DNA from: Oceanobacillus zhaokaii
GTDB lineage: Bacteria > Bacillota > Bacilli > Bacillales > Amphibacillaceae
NCBI RefSeq assembly: GCF_003352005.1
Contig: NZ_CP024848.1
Coordinates: 2,117,001-2,181,000 of the forward strand
DNA length: 64,000 nucleotides
Direction of reading: 5' to 3'
A program made the translations under genes and the position numbers. Below are positions 17,128-27,491 of this stretch, one piece after another. How positions within the stretch are numbered: the first letter of the stretch is position 1; the number at the start of each line of letters is the position of its first letter. The notes under the pieces are model-generated. The model did not search any database, was not told where the DNA came from, and saw only the letters and a program-made list of their open reading frames with translations.

Positions 17128-18598
17128 TAATCGGCTGTCTGTACACATTTTTCGGATGTACAAAACTAGGCCTAGTATTTGTATATGGAACAGGGATTCT
17201 GAAAATAACATGTAACATCGCTTTACCATTGAATGGGATAAATGGCCACATATAAGGTACTTTTATTGATTTTAAGTGAATGAGATATAATAAATGGGCT
17301 ACGATTCCAAAAATAAACCCGGGTATTCCGAATAGGCCAACCACAATTACTAAAGCGAAACTTACTAACTTATTCGCAATGCTGAGTTCATAACTCGGTG
17401 TCACATAGGAACCAATCGCGCTTACTGATGCATAGAGAATTACTTCTGGGCTTAAGAAACCCACATCAATTGCAATTTGTCCAATTAACACTGCTGCAAT
17501 AAGTCCCATTGCTGTTGATAACGGGGTTGGTGTATGAATCGCTGCCATGCGTAAAAACTCAACCCCGAGACCTGCGACAATTATTTGGATAAATACTGGA
17601 ATATTTCCAACTTCATTTGGTCCAATAAATGATAATTGCTTAGGCAGTAACGTTGGATCTATTACTAGCAGCAACCAAAACGGCATTAAATACAATGATG
17701 CTAGTACAGCCATAAAACGAATAAATCGAATAAATGTACCTACTATTGGTGCCTGACGGTATTCCTCTGCATGCTGGAGATGATGAAAGAAGGTTACGGG
17801 AAGAATCATGACACTAGGTGAAGTGTCAACAATCACGATTACATGACCTTCTAATAAATGACTTGCTGCAACATCCGGTCGTTCGGTATATCTAACGAGA
17901 GGATAGTTATTCCATTTACTTTCAATAAAATAATCTTCTATTGCTTTATCTGTCATCGTTATTCCATCAATTTCAATTGAACTTAGCTTTTCCTTAATAA
18001 CTTCCACAAGTCCATCGTCTGCAATATCTTGTATATAACTAATACAGACATCTGTTTTCGATCGCTCACCAATCTTCATCATTTCTAATCGTAACCGTTC
18101 GTCACGTAATCTTCGACGTGTTAATGCTGTGTTTTGGATAATATTTTCCGTGTATCCGTCTCTTGAACCGCGGATAACCTTTTCTGTATCCGGTTCTTGT
18201 GGTGTTCTACCCGGATAGCTTCTTACATCAACTACATATGCATATTTTTCACCGTCAATAAAGACGACAATTAAGCCTGATAGTAGCTGATCAACCACCT
18301 CATCCATTGTTTCAGTCTCAGATACTTGTTGATGGACCAGGCGATTATGTATGATTTCAGGAATCTTTTTTAAGTTACTCTCGAAATCATTAATCTGGAT
18401 TAACACTTTTAATATTTCTTGAAATACTAAAGTATCACAGAGACCTGTTACATAATAAAGCTGTACCTTTTTTTTCAGGACTATAATTTCCCGGAATCCA
18501 ACATCAAATGATCGGCCGATTCCGAGATGCTCCTTCATATATTGCTGATTCTCACTAATTTTAGCTGAAACTGGATGTTTTGTGTTTGAAATTACCAT
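17117..18598 (-). CDS. spoVAF: Stage V sporulation protein AF
   Basis: A 493-residue protein related to the A subunits of germinant receptors (GerA family). A cytoplasmic N-terminal half contains VVDVRSYPGRTPQEPDTEKV and GSRDGYTENI, motifs of the family. About five membrane helices follow from residue 285. It sits in the inner spore membrane and influences germination; in B. subtilis it is encoded at the end of the spoVA operon. Here it follows spoVAB directly with 24 bases between, so the usual AC, AD and AE genes are absent from this locus. Confidence 0.92.
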   Translation of the reverse strand: MVISNTKHPVSAKISENQQYMKEHLGIGRSFDVGFREIIVLKKKVQLYYVTGLCDTLVFQEILKVLIQINDFESNLKKIPEIIHNRLVHQQVSETETMDEVVDQLLSGLIVVFIDGEKYAYVVDVRSYPGRTPQEPDTEKVIRGSRDGYTENIIQNTALTRRRLRDERLRLEMMKIGERSKTDVCISYIQDIADDGLVEVIKEKLSSIEIDGITMTDKAIEDYFIESKWNNYPLVRYTERPDVAASHLLEGHVIVIVDTSPSVMILPVTFFHHLQHAEEYRQAPIVGTFIRFIRFMAVLASLYLMPFWLLLVIDPTLLPKQLSFIGPNEVGNIPVFIQIIVAGLGVEFLRMAAIHTPTPLSTAMGLIAAVLIGQIAIDVGFLSPEVILYASVSAIGSYVTPSYELSIANKLVSFALVIVVGLFGIPGFIFGIVAHLLYLIHLKSIKVPYMWPFIPFNGKAMLHVIFRIPVPYTNTRPSFVHPKNVYRQPIKKS

Positions 18599-18622
18599 GA
18601 TGCCTTACACCACTCTCTCTTC

Positions 18623-19051
18623 CTACTTAACAAATATTGTCCACTGAAATAATGAACCAATTATTTTACCAAATACGATTGCCATTAATAAAATTAATAG
18701 ATGTCTTTCCATTCTAATTCGTTTAGAAATAACAGGAAAAACATTTAATACCTCTGTTAGCGCAGCTGCAAGCAGACCATTGAATATTCCATGAAATAAT
18801 CCCCAAAGAATTAAAAAGATGATTGGTTGATTTAATTTAATGTCGGCGAAAGAAAAATAACTACCAATCAATAAACCGATAATGACACATCCACTGTACA
18901 TTTTTACTAATTTCTCTGTTTTTGTCAGTTGAATTAATCTTGGAATAATCCCTAATACGGTAATAAACGCAACAAACCCACCTCCTACTGCAAGACCTCC
19001 ACTAAAACCTATAAGTACTTGTAAAAAATTAACTAGTAGGGTTTGTATCAT
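18623..19051 (-). CDS. spoVAB: Stage V sporulation protein AB
   Basis: A 142-residue membrane protein with about five hydrophobic segments; GFSGGLAVGGGFVAFITVLG near the N-terminus is characteristic of SpoVAB. SpoVA proteins move dipicolinic acid into the forespore and out on germination. Its start overlaps the spoVAA end by 23 bases. The length matches the family (about 141 residues). Confidence 0.9.
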   Translation of the reverse strand: MIQTLLVNFLQVLIGFSGGLAVGGGFVAFITVLGIIPRLIQLTKTEKLVKMYSGCVIIGLLIGSYFSFADIKLNQPIIFLILWGLFHGIFNGLLAAALTEVLNVFPVISKRIRMERHLLILLMAIVFGKIIGSLFQWTIFVK

Positions 19052-19649
19052 TTAGTTTATTTTCATGTTGATTCAAATAGTTATCGAGGTCTTGTTGATA
19101 TTTATAAATTTCTACTTCAAGTGGACTTGGTTCTTCATTAAATCGTTTATTAAACCAATGATTAAAGAACAGAAGAGTACCAATACCTAATCCTAGTGAA
19201 TACGGTATTTGAATCCATAAAGGGTATTGATTTTGCTCTCCGGTAAGTAAATAATGGAGCTTCTGCTGCACTTGCTGCATACTGACATCATAATGGAAAT
19301 TCATAATCGTCATAGCCGTTCCGATGAACAGAATAATCCATACAATAGAGACCATTAATAAGTTGATTGGTTTCTTTTTTGCAACTACTCGTATTATCGT
19401 TTGTGAGGGACCTATCAGTTGAATTTCTATTGTACTAAACGTTTTTGTTAAGTGATCTATAATTAAAAAACTGTCCATAATGACGATGTTTTTATCCTTT
19501 TTACTAATACGATAGATTGGGGTATTCTCAAGTTTTTTGTTTAATAAGGGATCTGTTGAGCTAATATGGGCAATATGCTTTAATTGAACTTCTTGCATTT
19601 CACTAAACTCAATATTTTTCTTCATTCGTAAATAAACAATCGTTGTCAT
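19029..19649 (-). CDS. spoVAA: Stage V sporulation protein AA
   Basis: A 206-residue protein with a soluble N-terminal half (MTTIVYLRMKKNIEF) and two membrane helices (about 97-118 and 150-170), as expected of SpoVAA. First gene of this spoVA locus. AGAAGGTGATAAC precedes the ATG at 19649; the open frame extends 11 codons further but without a good ribosome site. A forespore SigG promoter is expected upstream, but I could not identify one with confidence. Confidence 0.88.
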   Translation of the reverse strand: MTTIVYLRMKKNIEFSEMQEVQLKHIAHISSTDPLLNKKLENTPIYRISKKDKNIVIMDSFLIIDHLTKTFSTIEIQLIGPSQTIIRVVAKKKPINLLMVSIVWIILFIGTAMTIMNFHYDVSMQQVQQKLHYLLTGEQNQYPLWIQIPYSLGLGIGTLLFFNHWFNKRFNEEPSPLEVEIYKYQQDLDNYLNQHENKLNDTNPTS

Positions 19650-19790
19650 TGAGTTATCACCTTCTGTTCTTACTTTGTGCATTAATAGTATTGGCAGGAA
19701 TACAGTTTTTATCCAAGCTTTATTTAAGAAGGCTCATTTTGAATCACTTGTCAGTATTTCGTTAAAGTGCGAACTACTTTAATGTGCTAA

Positions 19791-19847
19791 GGAGTCTCAC
19801 CTAGGCTCTTCTTCCCTGAGGAGTCTCCGTGTATTTCTTCCGCTGGT
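19791..19847. repeat. Dispersed intergenic repeat, right half (B)
   Basis: GGAGTCTCACCTAGGCTCTT followed by GGAGTCTCCGTGTATTTCTTCCGCTGG matches the right half of the copy at 4324-4449. The left half is missing. It lies in the 490-base gap between spoVAA and sigF, which otherwise holds only the sigF terminator and AT-rich sequence. Confidence 0.55.
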
Positions 19848-20087
19848 ATTGCAAGATAAAGATTAGTTTCTTATCTCTCTTTTAAGTACGATTCCATCTC
19901 GCTTTTTAACGGAAACATAGGAGTCTCTCCAAAATAGGAGTGTACATTCTTAGCATGATGTAATGCAGAGCTTCACGAAGTAAATAGACTGACCAGAGCC
20001 GAAATTAACATCGGACCTATTTGCACTTTACACTTTATATCAACTATTTATTAATATTCGATTACTTTGACAGGAAAAATTAGGAAG

Positions 20088-20127
20088 GTAAAAAAACAGA
20101 TCATCACAATTTGCAATGATCTGTTTA
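20088..20127 (-). terminator. Terminator after sigF
   Basis: AAACAGATCAT and ATGATCTGTTT form an 11-bp stem with an 11-base loop. On the minus strand the stem is followed by TTTTTTT. It closes the spoIIA operon. Confidence 0.85.
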
Positions 20128-20143
20128 AGTCATAGTTTAGTTA

Positions 20144-20899
20144 TTAAGGGTCCATATTTATTTTCATTTCAAGCAGTATCTTTTTCTCTAAACGCGAAAC
20201 TTGTACTTGGGAGATTCCGAGTCTTTCTGCTACTTCCGTTTGGGTTTGGTCCTTGTAATAGCGTAAGTAGATGATTAATCGTTCACGATCATTTAAGCTT
20301 TTAATTGCTTCTTCTAAATTAAATTTATCAAACCATTTTGTGTCCTGGTCTGCAATTTGATCCAGTAGAGTTATTGGATCACCATCGTTTTCAAATACCG
20401 TTTCATGGATTGAATGCGGGGTTTTAGCTGCTTCTTGCGCTAGTACAACATCCTCTGGTGGTATTTCCAGGGCTTCTGCAAGTTCATTAATCGTGGGCGA
20501 TCTTCCAAGTTGCTTCGTCATTTCATCCCTTTTTTTGCGGATTTTATTGCCAATTTCCTTTAATGATCGACTCACCTTTACACTACCATCATCCCTGATA
20601 AAACGTTGGATTTCACCAATGATCATTGGAACGGCATACGTAGAAAATCGAACATCATAAGATAAATCGAACTTATCTATTGATTTGATCAGCCCTATAC
20701 TACCAATCTGAAATAAATCATCAGGATCATAACCACGATTAATAAAACGTTGTACAACAGACCAAACCAACCGAATATTATTTTCAACAAGAATATCTCT
20801 AGCCTGCTTGTCCCCTTGCTGACTCTTGTAAATATAGTTCTTCACCTGTTCGTCCGATAGGGTTGCTTTACGCTTAGTATTTTTTACATTTACGTTCAT
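20144..20899 (-). CDS. sigF: RNA polymerase sigma-F factor (forespore)
   Basis: A 251-residue sporulation sigma factor: region 2 with NRGYDPDDLFQIGSIGL and YDVRFSTYAVPMIIGEIQRF, region 3 with VKVSRSLKEIGNKI, and region 4 with ERLGISQVQVSRLEKKIL. It directs early forespore transcription and is held inactive by SpoIIAB. The ATG at 20899 lies 9 bases from AGGG; a TTG two codons upstream is too close to it. It follows spoIIAB by 11 bases. Confidence 0.97.
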   Translation of the reverse strand: MNVNVKNTKRKATLSDEQVKNYIYKSQQGDKQARDILVENNIRLVWSVVQRFINRGYDPDDLFQIGSIGLIKSIDKFDLSYDVRFSTYAVPMIIGEIQRFIRDDGSVKVSRSLKEIGNKIRKKRDEMTKQLGRSPTINELAEALEIPPEDVVLAQEAAKTPHSIHETVFENDGDPITLLDQIADQDTKWFDKFNLEEAIKSLNDRERLIIYLRYYKDQTQTEVAERLGISQVQVSRLEKKILLEMKINMDP

Positions 20900-20910
20900 T
20901 GGCAATTTCC

Positions 20911-21351
20911 CTAATTATAAACCGTTTTACTATTAATAAGTTGCTTGGTCATGTTTACGGTTGTCCCCTTTTCAGGAGTGGACGTGACAGCAACCGAATC
21001 CATGAAGTTTTCGATAATTGTAAAGCCCATACCAGATCTTTCTAAATCAGGTTTTGAGGTGTATAAAGGTTCCATTGCTCTGTTTATATCAGCTATTCCA
21101 ACGCCATTGTCCTGGATTGTGAGTTGAATTTCATCGTTTTCAATTGTACAAGAGATGTAAATCTTGTGATGACCCTCATTATTATAGCCATGAATTATGG
21201 CGTTCGTTACAACTTCAGAAACGACTGTTTTAATTTCCGTTAATTCATCCATTGTCGGATCTAGCTGGGAAATAAAAGCTGCCACTGTAACGCGCGCAAA
21301 AGCTTCATTTTCACTAATGCTAGAAAACTCTATCTTCATTTGATTTTTCAC
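20911..21351 (-). CDS. spoIIAB: Anti-sigma F factor / serine kinase SpoIIAB
   Basis: A 146-residue GHKL kinase. The ATPase motifs [25 protein letters not shown] and [15 protein letters not shown] are present. It binds and inhibits SigF and phosphorylates SpoIIAA. The start overlaps the spoIIAA stop by 4 bases, keeping the two at matched levels. Confidence 0.97.
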   Translation of the reverse strand: MKNQMKIEFSSISENEAFARVTVAAFISQLDPTMDELTEIKTVVSEVVTNAIIHGYNNEGHHKIYISCTIENDEIQLTIQDNGVGIADINRAMEPLYTSKPDLERSGMGFTIIENFMDSVAVTSTPEKGTTVNMTKQLINSKTVYN

Positions 21352-21701
21352 GAAGCCACCCCCAGTGTTTCTAAAGCAAATGATTCATTCTCCTCTAAGC
21401 GAACAATTTTAAAGAGCCCTGACATTTCAAACAAACGCTTGATTGAAGGAGAAATAGAGCATACAACCATTTCTCCGCCAAGCTGTAATACTTCTTTATA
21501 TCTCCCTAAAATAACACCCAAACCTGAACTATCCATGAAGCTGACATTTTCGAGATTTAAGATAACATGTTTAATGGAATTTGAATATATCATGTCCTTC
21601 CAGCTATCTCGTAGATGTTCTGCTTCATGGTGATCCAGCTCGCCGGCGAGCCTAACAATTAATACATCTTCTTTAACATCAAACATTGAGTGAAGTCCCA
21701 T
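21348..21701 (-). CDS. spoIIAA: Anti-sigma F factor antagonist SpoIIAA
   Basis: A 117-residue STAS-domain protein. [14 protein letters not shown] contains the phosphorylated serine, which falls at Ser58 as in B. subtilis. When dephosphorylated by SpoIIE it displaces SigF from SpoIIAB. GAGGAGGAATATTT precedes the ATG. First gene of the SigF triad; candidate sigma-H/Spo0A elements lie upstream at 21736-21793. Confidence 0.97.
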   Translation of the reverse strand: MGLHSMFDVKEDVLIVRLAGELDHHEAEHLRDSWKDMIYSNSIKHVILNLENVSFMDSSGLGVILGRYKEVLQLGGEMVVCSISPSIKRLFEMSGLFKIVRLEENESFALETLGVAS

Positions 21702-21735
21702 AAATATTCCTCCTCGTATTTAGACTCTATAATAC

Positions 21736-21793
21736 TTTTCTCGATTAAATGGGTTAATTCCTGCTCTATGACAAAAGAAGAAGCATTTCGACG
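21736..21793 (-). promoter_or_regulatory. Candidate sigma-H promoter and 0A box for spoIIA
   Basis: On the minus strand a CGTCGAA (six of seven matches to the 0A box TGTCGAA) at 21787-21793 is followed by AGGAATT (sigma-H -35-like, 21756-21762) and a weaker GAGAAAAG at about the right spacing. In B. subtilis spoIIA is driven by SigH with Spo0A. The -10 element is poor, so this is tentative. Confidence 0.35.
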
Positions 21794-21864
21794 ATATTCT
21801 TGGCAAGTAAAAAAGTATAAAAACTTTCTTACTGCATAAGTGCAAATAAGGTCTTGTTTTCTAG

Positions 21865-23052
21865 TTAATCAGATTTTACAATTGCTTGTATTGATCTTTT
21901 TAATAATGTGAAATAGGATGCTTTGCCAATATTTTCATCCACCGTTAGAGGTGACTCAAGAATTTTTTCCTCTCCATTTTTAACAACTAATTTACCTATC
22001 TTGTCACCTATATTTATAGGCAGGTTGATTTTTTTATCAAGTACAATTTCTGAAGTAATATTCTCAATTGAATCCCCTTTTGCATGTAGAGTACTTATTG
22101 ATTCTGATGTTACAACTTTAATATTCTTTTTGTCTGCTTTTAATAATTGCAGATCCGCAATCTTTTCATTTTTTTCAAATAGCTTATTTGTTTCAAAGCT
22201 ATTAAACGCATAGTCAAGCATACTTGATACAGTTGAATTCCGCTCCTTTGGTGTTTTTGCTCCCATAACAACTGCAATCACGCGCATACCATCTTTCTCA
22301 GCTGTAGCTGTTAAGCAATACATCGCTTCGTTCGTAAACCCTGTTTTTAACCCGTCTACACCAGGGTAAAAACGAACCAGCTTATTTGTATTCACCAACC
22401 AAAATTCATTTTCTTTCCCTTTTCTTAAATAATCTTCATAGATAGAGGTATAGTTTGTAATTTTTTCATATTTTAATAATTCCTTCGCCATGATTGCCAT
22501 ATCATATGCGGTACTGTAATGATCGTCAGCTGGTAATCCGGTAGTATTTTGAAACTTTGTATTCTCCAGTTTAAGTTCCTTTACTTTATCATTCATCTTT
22601 TTAACAAAAGCTTCTTCACTTCCTGCTATTCTCTCAGCCATTGCAACACTCGCATCATTTCCGGAAGCAATTGCAATTCCCTTTAAAAGATCATCTACTG
22701 ACATCTCTTCCCCAGCTTCAAGGAAGATTTGTGATCCACCCATGGATGCTGCATAATCACTTACACGGACTGTTTCGTCGAGTTTTAAATTTCCCTTTTC
22801 AAGAGCCTCCATAATTAATAGTAATGTCATCACTTTCGTCATACTTGCTGGCGGGAGTTTTTCATGTGCATTTTTATCAAAAAGGAGCTTGCCTGTATCT
22901 CTTTCAATTAAAATCGCTGACTTTGAATTTGGTGCTAGATTTAATTCTTCCATTGTGCTGTCTGCTGGCTTTTCCTCTGCTAAAACTGAAAGAGTTGGAA
23001 AAATAGCAGAAATTGAAAATATCACCGCAACCATTAATATGTATTTTTTCAT
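21865..23052 (-). CDS. dacF: D-alanyl-D-alanine carboxypeptidase DacF
   Basis: A 395-residue S11-family penicillin-binding protein. A signal peptide ends near VLA; active-site motifs SMTK, SGN (SGNDASVAMAE) and KTG (DGLKTGFT) follow. The C-terminal 120 residues form the usual beta-rich PBP5-like domain and a membrane-associated helix. DacF is made in the forespore and helps set cortex cross-linking. It lies directly upstream of spoIIAA, as in B. subtilis, with 163 bases between that contain a weak hairpin near 21805-21836. Confidence 0.93.
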   Translation of the reverse strand: MKKYILMVAVIFSISAIFPTLSVLAEEKPADSTMEELNLAPNSKSAILIERDTGKLLFDKNAHEKLPPASMTKVMTLLLIMEALEKGNLKLDETVRVSDYAASMGGSQIFLEAGEEMSVDDLLKGIAIASGNDASVAMAERIAGSEEAFVKKMNDKVKELKLENTKFQNTTGLPADDHYSTAYDMAIMAKELLKYEKITNYTSIYEDYLRKGKENEFWLVNTNKLVRFYPGVDGLKTGFTNEAMYCLTATAEKDGMRVIAVVMGAKTPKERNSTVSSMLDYAFNSFETNKLFEKNEKIADLQLLKADKKNIKVVTSESISTLHAKGDSIENITSEIVLDKKINLPINIGDKIGKLVVKNGEEKILESPLTVDENIGKASYFTLLKRSIQAIVKSD

Positions 23053-23135
23053 AGTTTTACCTCCAACAATCGATATAATATAAGGATTGTCAAAAGTGTA
23101 GTTTTTTATACTAAATATTCTCGGAAGAAAATAAA

Positions 23136-23184
23136 ATGCACGCCCTATTTTTAGTAATAACTAAAAGATTTGGGCGTGCTTTTT
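23136..23184 (-). terminator. Terminator after pdp
   Basis: GCACGCCC and GGGCGTGC form a GC-rich stem around a 26-base loop that is itself partly palindromic (TTTTTAGT/ACTAAAAG). T-rich sequence follows on the minus strand, and T follows on the plus strand as well. Confidence 0.75.
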
Positions 23185-23192
23185 AAGCTAAA

Positions 23193-24497
23193 TTATTCTG
23201 TGATCGTATCATAAATTAATGTTGGGGCTTTAACTGAATTTGTAGAGATGACTATGCTATCATATAATTTCTTTTTAATTTGCTCGAGTTCTTCGTTGTT
23301 AGCATGGATTGTCAACAAAGATTCCCCTTCAGAAACTTGATCACCAATCTTTTTATTTAAAACAATTCCAACCGCAAGGTCAATCTCTGATTCTTTTGTT
23401 GCACGTCCAGCCCCTAACAGCATCGCTGCTGTGCCGATTTCATTAGCAACAATTGCTTCCACAGTCCCAGAAGATGTTGCAGGCAATTCAACTTTATAAG
23501 TTGCCTCTGGTAATCGGTTTGGCTCATCAACAACTGTCGAATCTCCACCTTGTGCTTTAAGAAATACTTTAAATTGTTCCAGTGCTTTCCCATTCTCAAG
23601 ATTCTCTGATAATTTCTCTCTTGCCTCGTCTACATCTTCTGCCATACCTGCTAATACGACCATTTGGCTTCCCAATGTAAGACAAAGCTCTGTCAAATCC
23701 TCTGGACCTTTTCCTTGTAAAGTATCGATTGCTTCCTTAATCTCAAGTGCATTGCCGATTGCAAATCCGAGTGGCTGATTCATATCGGAAATAATTGCCA
23801 CTGTATTTCTTCCAACTTGGTTACCGATAGATACCATTGCTTTTGCCAATTCTTTGGAATCTTCAAGCTTCTTCATAAATGCGCCCTCACCGGTTTTCAC
23901 ATCCAGTACAATCGCATCAGCACCAGCCGCAATTTTTTTACTCATAATCGAACTTGCAATAAGTGGAATTGAGTTTACGGTGGCTGTTACATCTCGTAAG
24001 CTATAAAGCTTTTTATCAGCGGGTGTCAGATTCCCTGATTGTCCGATTACTGCGACTTTATTTTCATTTACTAATCGAACAAATTCATCATTCGTTATTT
24101 CGACATGGAATCCAGGAACAGATTCTAACTTATCAATCGTTCCACCAGTGTGACCGAGGCCTTTCCCGCTCATCTTCGCTACTGGTACATCTAAAGATGC
24201 AACCAATGGAGCTAAAACTAATGTCGTTGTATCACCGACACCTCCAGTTGAATGTTTATCAACTTTTATTCCATCTATTGCCGATAAGTCGATTTGATCA
24301 CCAGACTCTACCATTGCTTTCGTTAAATCAGCACGTTCTTTTGCTGTCATATCTTGATAAAATATTGCCATTAACAAGGCACTTACTTGATAGTCTGGAA
24401 TTTCGTCTGCGGTATATCCATTAATGAAAAACTCGATTTCTTCACTCGTTAATTCTTTGCCGTCACGCTTTTTCTCAATAATGTCATACATTCTCAA
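23193..24497 (-). CDS. pdp: Pyrimidine-nucleoside phosphorylase
   Basis: A 434-residue enzyme of the thymidine/pyrimidine phosphorylase family; it splits uridine, thymidine and deoxyuridine with phosphate. [20 protein letters not shown] and [18 protein letters not shown] are the family signatures. The TTG start giving MRMYDII is kept because the B. subtilis enzyme begins MRMVDII and GGTG lies at suitable distance. Last gene of deoB-pupG-pdp. Confidence 0.95.
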   Translation of the reverse strand: MRMYDIIEKKRDGKELTSEEIEFFINGYTADEIPDYQVSALLMAIFYQDMTAKERADLTKAMVESGDQIDLSAIDGIKVDKHSTGGVGDTTTLVLAPLVASLDVPVAKMSGKGLGHTGGTIDKLESVPGFHVEITNDEFVRLVNENKVAVIGQSGNLTPADKKLYSLRDVTATVNSIPLIASSIMSKKIAAGADAIVLDVKTGEGAFMKKLEDSKELAKAMVSIGNQVGRNTVAIISDMNQPLGFAIGNALEIKEAIDTLQGKGPEDLTELCLTLGSQMVVLAGMAEDVDEAREKLSENLENGKALEQFKVFLKAQGGDSTVVDEPNRLPEATYKVELPATSSGTVEAIVANEIGTAAMLLGAGRATKESEIDLAVGIVLNKKIGDQVSEGESLLTIHANNEELEQIKKKLYDSIVISTNSVKAPTLIYDTITE

Positions 24498-24518
24498 TGT
24501 TTAACACCAGCCTTCAAA

Positions 24519-25340
24519 TTATTGTGGTAATGTATGGATTACTTTCTTAATAAATTGCAGAAAGTCTTCTCTGACTTTATTTGTTGTATCAATTACTTCT
24601 GTATGTGTTAATGGCTGTTCTAAAATTCCAGCAGCCATATTAGAAATACATGAAATTCCTAGAACACGGATTTTAGCATGATTAGCGACAATGACCTCGG
24701 GAACGGTAGACATACCAACTGCATCTCCACCTAAAATTCGTAGCATCCTTATTTCTGCAGGTGTTTCATATGATGGACCAGTATTCCCTACATAGACACC
24801 TTTTCGGATTGTTAAATTAAGCTCTTTCGCACATTGTTCTGCATGCTCAATATATGATTGATCATAGCATCTAGACATGTCAGGGAATCTATCACCAAGC
24901 CGGTCATCATTTTTTCCGATCAATGGATTTGTCCCCATATTATTTAGATGATCGGTAATTAGCATTAAATCACCAGGATTAAAGTTTGTGTTGATTCCCC
25001 CAGCAGCGTTCGTAACGATAAGTGATTCAATGCCTAATTGTTTCATTACGCGAACTGGGAAGGTTACTTGTTCCATTGTGTAGCCTTCATAATAATGAAA
25101 TCTTCCTTGCATCGCGATTACTTGTTTGCCTTCTAATGAACCAATAACCAGTTGCCCTTTATGGCCCGCAACTGTTGATTCAGGAAAATGAGGAATATCC
25201 TTATATTCAATTGTAACTGGATTCTCAATCTGATCAGCAAGCACACCTAAACCAGAGCCCAAAATTAATCCAATTGTTGGTTTACTGGTATTTTTATTCT
25301 CAATATAATTACTTGCCTCTTTAATTTTAGCTTGGTTCAT
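24519..25340 (-). CDS. pupG: Purine nucleoside phosphorylase I
   Basis: A 273-residue trimeric-type PNP. GLILGSGLGVLADQI, AGHKGQLVIG, VTNAAGGIN and the substrate pocket GPSYETPAEIRM are present. It releases hypoxanthine or guanine from (deoxy)nucleosides and yields (deoxy)ribose 1-phosphate, which the upstream DeoB converts to the 5-phosphate. It lies 13 bases after deoB. Confidence 0.95.
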   Translation of the reverse strand: MNQAKIKEASNYIENKNTSKPTIGLILGSGLGVLADQIENPVTIEYKDIPHFPESTVAGHKGQLVIGSLEGKQVIAMQGRFHYYEGYTMEQVTFPVRVMKQLGIESLIVTNAAGGINTNFNPGDLMLITDHLNNMGTNPLIGKNDDRLGDRFPDMSRCYDQSYIEHAEQCAKELNLTIRKGVYVGNTGPSYETPAEIRMLRILGGDAVGMSTVPEVIVANHAKIRVLGISCISNMAAGILEQPLTHTEVIDTTNKVREDFLQFIKKVIHTLPQ

Positions 25341-25353
25341 ATTTCATTCTCCC

Positions 25354-26532
25354 TTACTTAATATCTGATAAAAAGCTAGTACCATATGCTGGCATTTTCA
25401 CTTCAAAATTATCTGCAATTGTTGCGCCAATATCTGCAAATGTGTCTCTTATTGGCAGTTCCTTACCTTCAGTAATTTGTTTATGGTGGACTAGCAAAGG
25501 CACATATTCACGTGTATGATCTGTTCCGTGGTAGGTTGGGTCATTTCCGTGATCGGCGGTTATAATTAATAAGTCATCTTCGTTGAGTAAAGGAAATACT
25601 TCAGAAAGCCTACTATCAAATTCCTCTAATGCTTTTCCGTAGCCTTCTGGATCCCGGCGATGACCATACTTCGCATCAAAGTCGACTAAATTTAAGAAAC
25701 TAATCCCAGTAAAGTCCTGTTTAAGTGATGCAATCAGCTTCGTCATACCATCGTCATTATCAACAGTGCGTACAGCTTCCGTAATACCTTCACCATCATA
25801 GATATCCGAGATTTTACCTAAAGCAATTACATCGTATTGATTATCCTTTAATTCATTCATCACAGTATGGCCAAATGGTTTCAGCGCATAGTCATGCCGG
25901 TTAGACGTCCTTTCAAATGCACCAGGTTTACCAATAAATGGACGAGCTATTATTCGACCAACTTTATATTTCTCATCCAATGTTAATTCCCTTGCAATTT
26001 CACAGATGCGATACTGTTCTTCAATTGGAATGATGTCTTCATGTGCAGCAATTTGCAAGACAGGGTCTGCTGATGTATAGACAATCAATGCTCCTGTATT
26101 GATATGCTCTTCACCAAGTTCTTCAATAATTGCTGTTCCAGATGCAGGTTTATTTCCAATAACCTTCCTACCTGTTTTCTCTTCTAATTCTTGAATGAGC
26201 TCAGGGGGAAATCCATCTGGAAAAGTTTGGAATGGTTCCTGAATATTTAATCCCATAATTTCCCAGTGACCCGTCATTGTATCTTTTCCATTCGAAGCTT
26301 CTTGCATTTTTGTGAAATGTGCTTTAGGTGACGGTGCGCTGTCAATCCCTTTAATCTTTTTTATATTGCTTAAGCCAAGCATGCTCATATTTGGCATATG
26401 TAAACCATCCATTCGTTCGGCAATATGTCCTATAGTATCCGAACCAACATCATTAAATTTAGCAGCATCTGGTGCTTCGCCAATTCCTACTGAGTCCATG
26501 ACAACTAAAAATACACGTTTAAATTTTTTCAT
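25354..26532 (-). CDS. deoB: Phosphopentomutase
   Basis: A 392-residue metalloenzyme of the alkaline phosphatase superfamily. [13 protein letters not shown] (metal Asp), the catalytic Thr in [10 protein letters not shown], and [19 protein letters not shown] at the C-terminus are diagnostic. It interconverts ribose or deoxyribose 1- and 5-phosphates. First of the three nucleoside salvage genes; 63 bases after xerD. Confidence 0.96.
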   Translation of the reverse strand: MKKFKRVFLVVMDSVGIGEAPDAAKFNDVGSDTIGHIAERMDGLHMPNMSMLGLSNIKKIKGIDSAPSPKAHFTKMQEASNGKDTMTGHWEIMGLNIQEPFQTFPDGFPPELIQELEEKTGRKVIGNKPASGTAIIEELGEEHINTGALIVYTSADPVLQIAAHEDIIPIEEQYRICEIARELTLDEKYKVGRIIARPFIGKPGAFERTSNRHDYALKPFGHTVMNELKDNQYDVIALGKISDIYDGEGITEAVRTVDNDDGMTKLIASLKQDFTGISFLNLVDFDAKYGHRRDPEGYGKALEEFDSRLSEVFPLLNEDDLLIITADHGNDPTYHGTDHTREYVPLLVHHKQITEGKELPIRDTFADIGATIADNFEVKMPAYGTSFLSDIK

Positions 26533-26595
26533 ATAATAACCCTCCTACCTATATCTTCCCATAATCGCGTGAATCTATGTTTAAAATTATTAATA

Positions 26596-27486
26596 TTACG
26601 CGCGAGGGTGAAATGCTTTATACATATCTTTTAATCTAGCTTTTGAAACATGGGTGTAAATTTGTGTTGTTGAAATATCAACATGTCCGAGTAATTCTTG
26701 GACGACTCTTAAATCTGCACCGTTTTCTAATAAATGTGTTGCAAAGGAATGACGTAACGTATGCGGAGTTATCGTCTTTTCAATTCCAGCTTCCTTTGTA
26801 ACTTTTTTAAGTATTTTCCAAAATCCTTGACGAGATAATGGTCTTCCATGCTGATTCAAAAATAAAATCGTTTCCTTTTTTTGTTTCAGGATTTGTCCCC
26901 TTGCATACTGCAGGTAATGGTCAACGGCTTTTATTGCGACATCCCCAATTGGTACAATCCTTTCCTTCGATCCTTTTCCATAACATTGGACAAAGCCCAT
27001 TGATAGGTGCAAATCGCTTACCTTTAGGGTAATCAGTTCAGATACACGCAATCCAGTTGCATAAAGTAATTCTAACATTGCTTTATTGCGTATTCCAAGT
27101 AACGACTGATCATTCACTGTGAGAATCGCTTCAATTTCTTCCTGCGATAGTATATCCGGTAGTTTTCTTTCCTTTTTTGGTGTTTCTATATGTAAACTTG
27201 CATCTTGTGTGACAAGTTGCTCACGAATCAAAAACTGATGGAATGATCGTATTGAAGAAACATGACGAGAAATGGTTGATGTTGACTTACCATTATCTTT
27301 CAGCATATAGAGATAGCCAATAATATCATTTCTCGCTATAGAATTCCAGTCTGATTTCCCGCAAGATTTCTCAACATACTGCATATAATCATCTAAATCT
27401 CGTTTATACGATGTTATCGTATTATCGGACAACCCTCTTTCAATTTGTAAAAAGTGAAAATAATCTTCTTTTGCATCTTTTAACAT
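26596..27486 (-). CDS. xerD: Tyrosine recombinase XerD (RipX)
   Basis: A 296-residue site-specific recombinase. The N-terminal SAM-like domain ([16 protein letters not shown]) is followed by the catalytic domain with Arg in [44 protein letters not shown] (final Tyr nucleophile). With XerC/CodV it resolves chromosome dimers at dif. The gene order yqzK-xerD-deoB is that of Bacillus. Confidence 0.95.
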   Translation of the reverse strand: MLKDAKEDYFHFLQIERGLSDNTITSYKRDLDDYMQYVEKSCGKSDWNSIARNDIIGYLYMLKDNGKSTSTISRHVSSIRSFHQFLIREQLVTQDASLHIETPKKERKLPDILSQEEIEAILTVNDQSLLGIRNKAMLELLYATGLRVSELITLKVSDLHLSMGFVQCYGKGSKERIVPIGDVAIKAVDHYLQYARGQILKQKKETILFLNQHGRPLSRQGFWKILKKVTKEAGIEKTITPHTLRHSFATHLLENGADLRVVQELLGHVDISTTQIYTHVSKARLKDMYKAFHPRA

Positions 27487-27491
27487 TTGTC

